From Sphingobacteriales bacterium (GTDB lineage Bacteria; Bacteroidota; Bacteroidia; Chitinophagales; CAIOSU01): DNA of 64,000 nucleotides. Below are positions 35,364 to 44,600 of this stretch, piece after piece. The stretch is taken from positions 62,001 to 126,000 of the forward strand of contig JAIXUD010000006.1 in NCBI GenBank assembly GCA_027483645.1, in the 5' to 3' direction. The notes below the pieces were generated by a model. That model was not told the DNA's origin. It worked only from the letters and a program-made list of their open reading frames with translations, and did not search any database. Every line of letters starts with the position of its first letter. Position 1 is the first letter of the stretch. Position numbers and translations under genes: made by a program.

Positions 35364-35692
35364 AGAACCTTAAGCAAAGTACTTTGGCGGCAACTACCAA
35401 CTTGTTGCAGGCCAAAGGATATAAGCATGATCTGCAAATTGATGAGCAGGGCCTCTATGTCATGGAAGATAGGGAAACGCATTATCAGCCCGATGAGGTA
35501 CATATCATATCGGTTATCCGTTTCGAAGGTACCAGCAACCCCGATGATATGGCGGCTATTTACGTAATTGAATTGGGCGATGGAAAAAAAGGCCAGCTTA
35601 TTGATGCCTATGGAGTGTATGCGGATGCAAAAACCGGTGAATTCCTTAAGCAGTGTAAGTTTGACTACAGCGCTAGCACCGAGGAGCGGTAA
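35357..35692 (+). CDS. Small soluble protein of unknown function, dps operon
   Basis: A 111-residue protein with no signal or membrane segment. A helical N-terminus (NLKQSTLAATTNLLQAKGY) leads into a beta-rich core (VHIISVIRFEGTSNPDDMAAIYVIEL; KKGQLIDAYGVYADAKTGEFLKQC). This looks like a compact alpha-beta fold, similar in outline to small phosphoribosylpyrophosphate-independent DUF proteins, but no family can be named. It overlaps the coiled-coil gene by 7 bases and is followed by a strong terminator. Confidence 0.72.
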   Translation: MLENLKQSTLAATTNLLQAKGYKHDLQIDEQGLYVMEDRETHYQPDEVHIISVIRFEGTSNPDDMAAIYVIELGDGKKGQLIDAYGVYADAKTGEFLKQCKFDYSASTEER

Positions 35693-35718
35693 AAGAAACT
35701 AGAATTTCGCTAAATCAA

Positions 35719-35755
35719 CAGGGCTGAAGGCATCGCTTTCAGCCCTGTTCTTATT
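35719..35755 (+). terminator. Rho-independent terminator of the dps operon
   Basis: Stem CAGGGCTGAA (35719-35728) / TTCAGCCCTG (35738-35747), perfect 10 bp, followed by TTCTTATTT. Confidence 0.85.
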
Positions 35756-35774
35756 TGCGTTAGAGTATTCTGCA

Positions 35775-35814
35775 AACAAAAAAGCCCCCTGCAGTTAACA
35801 CTGCTAGGGGGCTT
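35775..35814 (-). terminator. Rho-independent terminator of tRNA-Met
   Basis: Stem AAGCCCCCT (35782-35790) / AGGGGGCTT (35806-35814), continued by GCAG / CTGC inside. On the minus strand it is followed by a T tract. It lies immediately 3' of the tRNA. Confidence 0.8.
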
Positions 35815-35815
35815 G

Positions 35816-35889
35816 TACCGAGAGGGAGAATTGAACTCCCGACCTTAGGGTTATGAATCCTACGCTCTAACCATCTGAGCTACCTCGGT
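35816..35889 (-). tRNA. tRNA-Met (anticodon CAT), elongator type
   Basis: A 74-base cloverleaf on the minus strand. The acceptor is ACCGAGG / TCTCGGT with discriminator A, the D-stem GCTC / GAGC, the anticodon loop TTCATAA (anticodon CAT, one mismatched pair at the loop-closing end of the stem), and the T-arm GGGAG-TTCAATT-CTCCC. CCA is not encoded. The acceptor begins with A-T pairing, so it does not have the unpaired 1-72 initiator signature. An Ile-CAU tRNA cannot be fully excluded. Confidence 0.92.
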
Positions 35890-35960
35890 AAATTTCGGAC
35901 TGCAAATATACGCCCATTTTACAAGCATCGCAATTCCAGCGGAATATTTTTGTTTTCTTT

Positions 35961-36051
35961 AAGACACAAGACACAAGACACAAGACGCAAGATAGGATAT
36001 CGCTGAGGCGAGACCAATCAACCAATCAACCAATCAACCAATCAACCAATA
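35961..36051. repeat. Heptamer array followed by CCAATCAA octamer array
   Basis: GACACAA x3, GACGCAA, G (35961-35992), then after 20 bases AACCAATC-type octamers repeated about five times (36013-36051). The octamer array runs into the 3' end of the MBL-fold gene and supplies its TGA stop (36042-36044, reverse strand). Array length change would alter the last residues of that protein. Confidence 0.85.
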
Positions 36052-36884
36052 ACTTCCTTTAGCGAAAACGCTTCCGCCATGCGAACACCTTTCTCGGTAC
36101 TTTGCAAGGTGCAACATTCAATGTGGGCATCGTGCTCAAAGAATAGTATGTGGTTTTGCTGTTGGGCGTTTTCCAGAAACACCTTTTTCTCGGCAAGGGT
36201 AATCAGTGGGCGCACATCATAGCCCATAACATATGGCAGCGGCATGTGGCCGGGGGAGGGTAGGAGGTCGGCTACATAAACTATGGTCTTATCCTGATAC
36301 TGTATGTGCGGAATGATTTGCGCTTCGGTATGGCCATAGGCAAGCATAAAATCTATGCCCGGTATTATCGGCTGCCCTTCGGTAACATACTGCAATTGGC
36401 CCGATGCCTCAAGTGGCAGAAAGTTCTCGGGTAGAAACGAAGCCTTTTCCCTATCGTTCGGCTTGGTGGCCCAGCCCCAGTGCGCGGGGTGTGTCCAGTA
36501 TACAGCATTCGGGAAGGTAGGCGCATAGTTGCCATCGCTGTTACGCTTTACCGCGCCACCGCAATGGTCAAAGTGTAGATGGGTAAGTATTACGTCGGTT
36601 ATATCTTCTGGGGCAAAGCCATGCTTTTTCAGCGAGCTCATCAGGGTAGCATCGCCATGGGGTTCGTAATAGCTAAAGAACTTCTCGTTCTGCTTGTCGC
36701 CCATACCCGTATCTATTAGCACTAGGCGGTCGCCGTTTTCTATTAATAGGCACCGCATGGCCCAAGTGCAAAGGTTGTTGCTATCGGGCTGATGGATTTT
36801 TTGCCAAATCACTTTGGGCACCACGCCGAACATGGCGCCGCCATCAAGCTTAAACAATCCGGTATCGATGGTGTATAGGTTCAT
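36042..36884 (-). CDS. Metallo-beta-lactamase-fold hydrolase
   Basis: A 280-residue MBL-fold enzyme. The metal motif HxHxDH is LTHLHFDHCGG near residue 100, with IDTGMGDK near 57 and further ligands in YGHTEAQIIPH (about 192) and FFEHDAHIEC (about 252). The pattern (HLHFDHCG and GHT) is that of the lactonase / N-acyl-homoserine-lactonase-like branch, but the substrate cannot be deduced. The last codons and stop lie in a CCAATCAA repeat array. Monocistronic. Confidence 0.9.
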   Translation of the reverse strand: MNLYTIDTGLFKLDGGAMFGVVPKVIWQKIHQPDSNNLCTWAMRCLLIENGDRLVLIDTGMGDKQNEKFFSYYEPHGDATLMSSLKKHGFAPEDITDVILTHLHFDHCGGAVKRNSDGNYAPTFPNAVYWTHPAHWGWATKPNDREKASFLPENFLPLEASGQLQYVTEGQPIIPGIDFMLAYGHTEAQIIPHIQYQDKTIVYVADLLPSPGHMPLPYVMGYDVRPLITLAEKKVFLENAQQQNHILFFEHDAHIECCTLQSTEKGVRMAEAFSLKEVIG

Positions 36885-36890
36885 TTTTTT

Positions 36891-37052
36891 GAGGAATTAG
36901 GGACTAGGAATTAGGAATTAGAGTGAAATAAGCAGGAGTTAGCAAAGCTAAAATGTTAGAGCAATCAATTTTTGAAAGAGTTTTTATTATCAGTTCTATC
37001 AAATGCTATCGAATTAGTAATCTAATTCCTACTTACTAATTCCTATTTCCTA
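36891..37052. repeat. Facing heptamer arrays (TTAGGAA type) between MBL and NDH-2 genes
   Basis: At 36891-36921, units GAGGAAT-TAGGGAC-TAGGAAT-TAGGAAT-TAGAG. At 37020-37052, the complementary TCTAATTCCTACTTACTAATTCC-type units. They face each other across about 100 bases with no ORF. Confidence 0.65.
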
Positions 37053-37057
37053 AACCT

Positions 37058-38353
37058 CTACTCTTTATTATGACTAGGCTCTTGCCGGCTAAACGGCCTT
37101 ATTATCAACCGTATACCCCGGTCATAGTTTACATAGTTCCAAAGCCAGTTGATGAATACCACCACCTTGTTCTTAAACCCGATGAGGGAAATGAGGTGGA
37201 TAAACATCCATACATACCAGGCAAACAACCCTTGAAACTTGAAGCTTGGTAGCTCTACCACCGCGCGGTTTCGGCCAATGGTAGCCATGCTGCCTAGGTC
37301 GTTGTAGCTAAAGGGCTTCATGGGTTCCCCTTTTATCAGTTTTAGTAGGTTGCTGGAGAGCAGCTTGCCCTGCTGCATGGCCACTTGTGCCAGCATCGGG
37401 TGGCCCTTGGGGTAGTTGGTGGAGTTCATTTGCGCCACATCGCCAATAGCGAATACGTTGGTAAGGTCTTTCACCTGGTTGTATTCGTTTACCTCAATTC
37501 GGTTGGGGCGGGTTAGGGCATGTTCCACGCCATTGATGGCAGCACCCACTACACCTGCGGTCCATATAATGTTATCGGTTTCGAAGGTTACCTCTTTATT
37601 GGTTAGTACTTTTTTCCCAACCACATCTTTCACGGCCGTTTCTAGCCAAATGTGTACGCCTAGCTCTTCCAAGTACTTCATTGATTTTGCCGATGAAACC
37701 GGGTCCATACTAGCTAGCAATCGCGGGGCGGCTTCTACCAGGTGTATCTGCATTTTAGCAAAGTCAAGGTCGGGGTAGTCTTTTGCCAACACATGTTTTT
37801 GCAGCTCGGCAATTGCGCCTGCCAGTTCCACGCCGGTTGGGCCACCGCCAATTATCACAAAGTTCATTAGGCTATGGCGGCGCACTAGGTCGTCGGTTAG
37901 CAGGGCCTTCTCAAAGTTTTGGAGGATGAGGCTGCGTAGGTTCAAGGCTTCGGGTATGGTTTTCATAGCCATACTTTGCTCTTCCATAGCACTAAGCCCG
38001 AAGAAATTGGTTTTGGAGCCAGTGGCTACTATCAGGTAATCGTACTTTACCTCGCCTATGTTAGTATATAGGGTATTGGTCGCCGTGTTTACGCTATCCA
38101 CATCGGCCATGCGGAAGAAGAAATTGCTATGGCGCTTAAAAATTTTTCGGATGGGGAAGGCAATGGCATCGGGCTCAAGGCCAGCGGTGGCTACTTGATA
38201 TAGCAAGGGCTGAAAGGTGTGGTAGTTATGCTTATCAAGCAGCACCACTTGGTAGGGTTTACCTTTTAATGACCTTGCCAGCGAAATGCCGCCGAAGCCT
38301 CCACCAATGATTACTATGCGCGGTAGGCTCGCATCAGGAATATTCATACCCAT
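37058..38353 (-). CDS. ndh: Type II NADH:quinone oxidoreductase
   Basis: A 431-residue FAD enzyme that passes electrons from NADH to quinone without pumping protons. The FAD-binding GGGFGG lies at 17-22, the NAD-binding IIGGGPTGVELAGAIAE near 168, TIWTAGVV near 275 (with D/W variation), and AIGDVAQM near 310, which contacts FAD. The C-terminus (FAWYVWMFIHLISLIGFKNK) is amphipathic and attaches to the membrane. The start could be ATG 38353 or the ATG two codons later. Monocistronic. Confidence 0.9.
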   Translation of the reverse strand: MGMNIPDASLPRIVIIGGGFGGISLARSLKGKPYQVVLLDKHNYHTFQPLLYQVATAGLEPDAIAFPIRKIFKRHSNFFFRMADVDSVNTATNTLYTNIGEVKYDYLIVATGSKTNFFGLSAMEEQSMAMKTIPEALNLRSLILQNFEKALLTDDLVRRHSLMNFVIIGGGPTGVELAGAIAELQKHVLAKDYPDLDFAKMQIHLVEAAPRLLASMDPVSSAKSMKYLEELGVHIWLETAVKDVVGKKVLTNKEVTFETDNIIWTAGVVGAAINGVEHALTRPNRIEVNEYNQVKDLTNVFAIGDVAQMNSTNYPKGHPMLAQVAMQQGKLLSSNLLKLIKGEPMKPFSYNDLGSMATIGRNRAVVELPSFKFQGLFAWYVWMFIHLISLIGFKNKVVVFINWLWNYVNYDRGIRLIIRPFSRQEPSHNKE

Positions 38354-38628
38354 GTACTAGGTTTTTAAAGCATAATATTACAAAGGTAAGGAGGAAATTG
38401 TTACCGCTTTTTGAGAATACCAATCTAGCTTCATATCTTGGAAATGCTGTCGGGGGAATTTCTACGTGAAAACGAGTAGAGCAAGAGGAATTAACGATTT
38501 AGCAACGAAATTATTGCACTTGGCTGTCTTTGAATTCAAATTATAAATGTTACCTTAGCGGACTGATTGCATATTTTTGTTTTGTATATCAGCGTAAGTA
38601 TTACAACCAACAACTAACCGCCATACAC
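38354..38628. other. Promoter region of the giant SprB-repeat gene
   Basis: 275 bases, AT-rich, without ORF or repeat array. A TATTTTTG box lies at 38572-38579, about 50 bases before the ATG; no matching -33 TTTG is evident. It probably holds the promoter of the adhesin-PorP/SprF unit. Confidence 0.4.
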
Positions 38629-41600
38629 ATGAAAAGCATTTTTAGGCTACTGCTATGTCTGCTGCTGATCACCACCTCTGTCAGTGTCCCGTTCCTGTCT
38701 AACGCACAGTGTAACTTGACTAATTTTTTTGAACCAGGCGTTCCATCCAATGCAGCTCCCCCATGCGGTGCTTTTGGAACAGGCTATAGTGTTGGGCCTG
38801 GAACCCAAACAGGTTTTCAAGTTTTAAACGGCGGTAGCTATTCTTTCTCCACGTGCGGTAGTGGCTTTGCTACGGGCGTTTCGGTAGTTACAGCCAGCAA
38901 CGTTATTAAAGCATCCAACAATGGTAACGGGCCATTTTGTGCCACCAACCGTGCCTCTTTAACTTGGATTGCAGATGTTACGAGCACTGTTTTCGTAGTG
39001 GTTACTACGCCATCGTGCGGCGGTTGGAATACTTCAGGTGGCACTTCGGCTGTTCTGAATTTCCGCCAAGACAATAACTTAGTCTTTACTTCATCAAGTG
39101 CAGATCTTTGCCCGGGTGCTACCCGCAGCTTATCTGCAACACCTGCTGGCGGTACATTTACCGGTCCTAATGTTAGTGGTAGTTTATTTACTGCTCCATC
39201 TAGTGGTTCGTCTACAATCACCTATACATTCGGTAACTGTAGCCAAACACAAACACTAAATGTTAGTTCCCCACAAGTACAACCAAGTGGTGCAACCGCA
39301 ACCCCTTCAACTATTTGCTCTGGCGCAACATCAGCTTTGCTAGCTGTTGGCGGTAGCTTGGGTACTGGCGGCTCTTACCAATGGTATACTGGCGCTTGTG
39401 GTGGTACCCTTATCCCTGGAGCAACTGGTTCCACGCTTAACGTAACTCCAACTACTACCACTAATTACTTTGTGCGTATTACCGGCGCTTGCAGTACCAC
39501 CGCTTGTGCACAGGTAACTGTTACTGTTAATTCTGCCTCAACTGATCCTACTGGCATCAATACTAACAACAATGGTTTCTGCCCAGGTGGAAACGCAACC
39601 TTAACCGTACAAGGTGGTTCACTAGGTACTGGTGCTACTTGGCGCTGGTACGAAGGTTCTTGCTGCGCTGGTGCATCTATTGGCAGTGGCAACTCCATAA
39701 CCGTAACCCCAACTGCCACCACTCAATATTTTGTGCGTGCTGAAGGCGCTTCTTGCGGCAACAGCAACTCTGCTACGGTAACTATTAATGTAAACACCGT
39801 ATCGGTAGCGCCTACTGGCATATCCTCAACCAACGGCACTTTGTTCTGCAACGGCCTAGGTACTACAACACTTGGTGTGCAAGGTGGTTCTTTGGGAAGT
39901 GGTGCAACTTGGAACTGGTATACTGGTACTTGCGGCGGTGTAGCTGTAGGCACTGGCACTACCATAAATGTAAATCCTACTAGCAGTACTACCTACTTTG
40001 TGCGTGCAGAAGGCACTTGCCCTCCGCCAACTGGCTGTGCGCAGATTACCATCAATGTAAGTGCTGGCCTAGCTATTACTAGCATAAACAAAACTGATGT
40101 AACTTGCTTTGGTGCTAACGATGGTACCATTACTGTAAATGCAACCGGCGGTGTTACCCCTTATACTTATCAGTGGAGCCCTGGCTCAGGCGGTGCAACC
40201 CGCACCAACCTTGCCCCAGGTACTTATGATGTAACCGTTACCGACTTTGTAGGTTGTACCGTTGTAGGCAATAGCACTACCATCAACCAAGCACCACAGC
40301 TGGTAATTACCAATGTAGTTAAGGATGACATTTCTTGTAACGGCAGCAACGATGGTACTATTACCATCTCAGCCTCTGGCGGTACTGGCCAACTACAATA
40401 CTCTATTAATAGTGGCTCAACCTTCCAGAACAGCAATCAGTTTACCGGTTTGGGTGCTGCCTGCTACAGTATAGTAGTTATTGATGCTAGCAACTGTGTT
40501 ACGGTTTATCAAAGCAACCCTGTTTGTATTATTGAGCCTTTACCAGTATCTATTGCAGTTACTGCACAAACTGATGCAAGTTGCAGCGGTGTGAACGATG
40601 GTACCATTACCGTGCAAGCTACTGGCGGAAGCGGCGGTTTCCTATACTCACTTAATGGTAGCGCCTTCCAACCGGGTGGATTGTTCGGCAACTTATCTGC
40701 TGGCAACTATACTATATTGGCGCAAGATAACAGCGGTTGCCAAGCTACTACCACTACCTCGCTGGCCAACGTTACTACTTTAGTACTTGCTGTGGATACG
40801 GTAATTGATGTAAGCTGCTCAGGCCAGGGCGATGGCTCATTTGAAGTAACTGCATCAAGCGGTACTTCACCTTACCAATATTCAATCAATGGTATCACCT
40901 TCCAAAACTCTGGTGTGTTCAGCAACCTTAACGGTGGCACCTATACCGTGTTGGCCAATGATGCAGCTGGTTGCCAAGTAATTACTCAAATTGTAATTAA
41001 CGAGGCTCCATTGCTTGTTGTAACTGTGGATAGCGTTACCAACCTAACTTGTAACGGATCAAACTCGGGTGATGTATTCATCTCAGTTTCTGGCGGTACA
41101 CCCGGCACAGTGGCTACTTTCACACCGCTTGCTGGCAACGTACGCAATGCAGTTGGATTGAACGATCCTACTTTTTCCGCTCTTTCTAATGGTGCCAATA
41201 CTGGCCGCCCCGATGAAACAGGTGCTTGCTGCAACGCTCAAAACCCTCCAACTGATATTTTTGAATTTACCGTGTCTGCAAGTGGTAGCTATACCATCAC
41301 CAATGATTACAACGCTGGTTTCAACGGTACCTTACTATTGTATACCGATCCATTGGACTTTACAGTAAGCCCACCTACGAGCTTCGTAGCTGGCGATGAC
41401 AACTGTACTGCCTTCTTTAACTCTTGTGTAACTACTGGCTTAACTGCTGGCCAAACCTACTATTTGATTACCACCCGTAATACTGGTACTGCTACTTCAG
41501 AAAGCTGGACTACCACTTTTACCGGCCCGGGCAACATATTGGAATCAACTGGTACTACAATAGGATACACTTACTTGTGGAGCAATGGCGACATTACCCA

Positions 41601-44600
41601 AGATATTGATAGCGTGCCTGCTGGCAACTATACCGTAACCGTAACCGACGGTAACGGATGCACAGCTACTACTTCTGTAACCATTACCCAGCCACTGCCA
41701 CTTACCGTAAGTTTGGCCAACTTGGCTGAGGTACGTTGTAACGGCGGCACTGATGGTGAGATTGACATCACCACAACAGGCGGTACTCCTCCTTACACTT
41801 ACCTTTGGTCGAACGGTATTACTACTGAAGATAATACCAACTTAACTGATGGTACTTACAGCGTAACCGTAACAGATGCAAATGGCTGTATCGAAACAGA
41901 TACCTATACCATTACTGAGCCTACTGCCATTGCTGTTACTGGTACTGTAACCGATGCCGCTTGCGGCACTAGCCCTAACGGCGCAGTAGATGTTACAGTA
42001 TCTGGCGGTGTTGGCCCTTACACTTACTTCTGGACCAACGGACAAACGACACAAGATATTACTGGTTTAACCCCAGGCGTTTACACTGTTCAGGTTTTAG
42101 ATAGCCGCAACTGTATATCATCAGCCAGCTTCACGGTAGGTGGTGGTTCTTCATTGACCTTAAGTGTTGATACTGTTATCAACATTGGTTGTTTCGGCGA
42201 CTCAACCGGTGCTATCGAAATCATCGTATCTGGTGGCACTGCTCCAGTTACCTTTATTTGGAGCAATGGTGCTACTACCCAAAATATTAGCGGCCTGCCA
42301 GCAGGTACCTATGCAGTAACTGCTACTGATGCTAATGGTTGTCAAGATGCTTTGTCGGCTACCGTGTTGCAGCCGAGCGCTTTCTTCGCCGTAGCTTCGG
42401 TAACCAATGTTGGTTGCAATGGTAATGCTGACGGCGAGATTGATGTAACCGTAAGCGGCGGCACTACTCCATATACTTACACTTGGAGCCCTGCTGCTGG
42501 CAACGTGCAAGATCTAACCGGCTTAAGCGGCGGTACTTACTCCCTTACCATTACCGATGCTAACGGTTGCACTACCAACTTAACTGCTACTGTAACCGAG
42601 CCTACCGCGCTTAACGTGCAAGGAGCGGTATCTAATGTACGGTGCAATGGTGGCAACGATGGCGTTATCAACTTGAGTGCTTCTGGCGGTGTACCTTCTT
42701 ACACCTTCATATGGAGCAACGGCGCCACTTCATCTAGCTTGTTTAACCTAAGCGGCGGTACTTATACGGTAACTGTAACCGACGCCAACGGCTGTACCGA
42801 AGTTCAAAGCTTCACTGTAACCGAGCCTGCTGTAGTTGTTGCTAGTGCAACTGGTACCAATGTAAGTTGCCCAGGTGGTAGCAATGGTACTGTAAGTGCT
42901 TCTGCTACTGGCGGCACTGGTGCATACTCTTACCTATGGAGCAACTTCAATACCAATGCTTCACAAACTGGTCTAGCTGCTGGTACTTATACCGTAATAG
43001 TTACTGATGCGAACGGTTGTACCGCTTCTGCTGCATACACGGTTACCCAGCCACAACCAATAGCCATTACTGAGACACTTAACAATGTAACCTGTAACGG
43101 TGGAAACAACGGTTCAATATCTATCAGCATTGCTGGTGGCACTGGCCCTTACGATGTAACCTGGAGCAACGGTCCGTTTACCAACGGCACCACTACCTCT
43201 TCCAACGGCACCCTAGCTGCTGGTACTTACACAGTAACTGTTGAAGACCAAAACGGTTGTACTGCAACTGAAACTTATACCATTACCCAGCCTACCGCAA
43301 TTGCACTGGCCACACAAGCAACCAATGCTAATTGCAACGGTGCTGCTACTGGTGCAGTTGACTTGACCGTAAGCGGCGGAACGCCTACATATACTTATGC
43401 TTGGAGCAACGGCGCTACTTCACAAGATTTGACTGGCGTAGCTGCTGGTACTTACACTGTAACGGTAACTGATGCTAACGGTTGTACCGCTACCACCACT
43501 GCTACTGTTGGCCAGCCAACGGCTATTGCGTTGCAAGCATCTGTAGTAGATGCTGATTGCAACGGTGCTACCAATGGCGACATATTCCTAAACGTAAATG
43601 GTGGCACCCCTAGCTACACTTACGCTTGGAGTAATGGTGCAACTACCCAAAACTTACTAAACGTAGCGGCTGGTACTTACGCTGTAACAGTAACCGATGC
43701 AAACGGTTGTACTGCTACTAGTTCTTATACTATCAACCAACCTGCGGTAGTTACCTCAACCGTTACCGTTACCAATGTTGATTGCTTCGGTGATTCAACT
43801 GGTACAGTTAACCTTAGCCCAGCTGGTGGTACTGCACCATATACTTTCTTGTGGAGCAACTTTAGCACCTCAGAAGATTTGAGTGGCGTACCTGCTGGTA
43901 CTTACTATGTGGTAATTACCGATGCCAATGGCTGTAACATTACCGATACTGCTGTAATTACTCAAAACTCGCTAGTGGTGCTTAATGCTACCATTACCAA
44001 TGTTACTTGCTTCGGTGCCAACAACGGTTCTGTTTTGGTAAGCGTAACTGGTGGTGTTGCACCATACACTTACATCTGGTCTAGCGGTGGTACTGCTGCT
44101 TTGGAATCTAACTTGGCTCCAGGTACCTACACTGTAACAGTAACTGATGATGCGGGTTGCTCACAAACTGCTACTTACGTAATTACTGGCCCTACTCAAG
44201 TAGTAACCAGCGGCGTGTCTACCGATATATCTTGCAACGGTGCCAATGACGGATCTATTGACTTGACAGTATCTGGCGGTGTTGCACCATATGTTTACTT
44301 GTGGAGCAATAATGCTGTAACCGAAGACATTAACGGATTGGCTGCAGCCACTTACGATGTGCGAGTTACTGATGCCAATGGTTGTATCGCTCGCGATACC
44401 TTCACCATTGCCGAGCCTGCGGCTATTGTTACCAGTATTGTAGGTAATGATGCCACTTGTAATGGCAGCGGCAACGGTTCAGCTACATTGACTGTATCTG
44501 GCGGCACTGCTCCTTACACTTTCTTCTGGTCTAACTTCCGTTTCACTCAGAACGCATCTAACTTAACTGCTGGCGAATACTTTGTAATAGTAACTGATGC

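Noticed and set aside
38530-38628. N-terminal extension of the giant SprB-repeat protein
   Set aside because: The added 33 residues precede a complete signal peptide starting at 38629 and overlap the promoter-like box.
42202-42510. Antisense ORFs in the SprB-repeat genes (several of 60-115 codons)
   Set aside because: They arise from the low-complexity Thr/Gly/Ala repeats and show no independent coding features.
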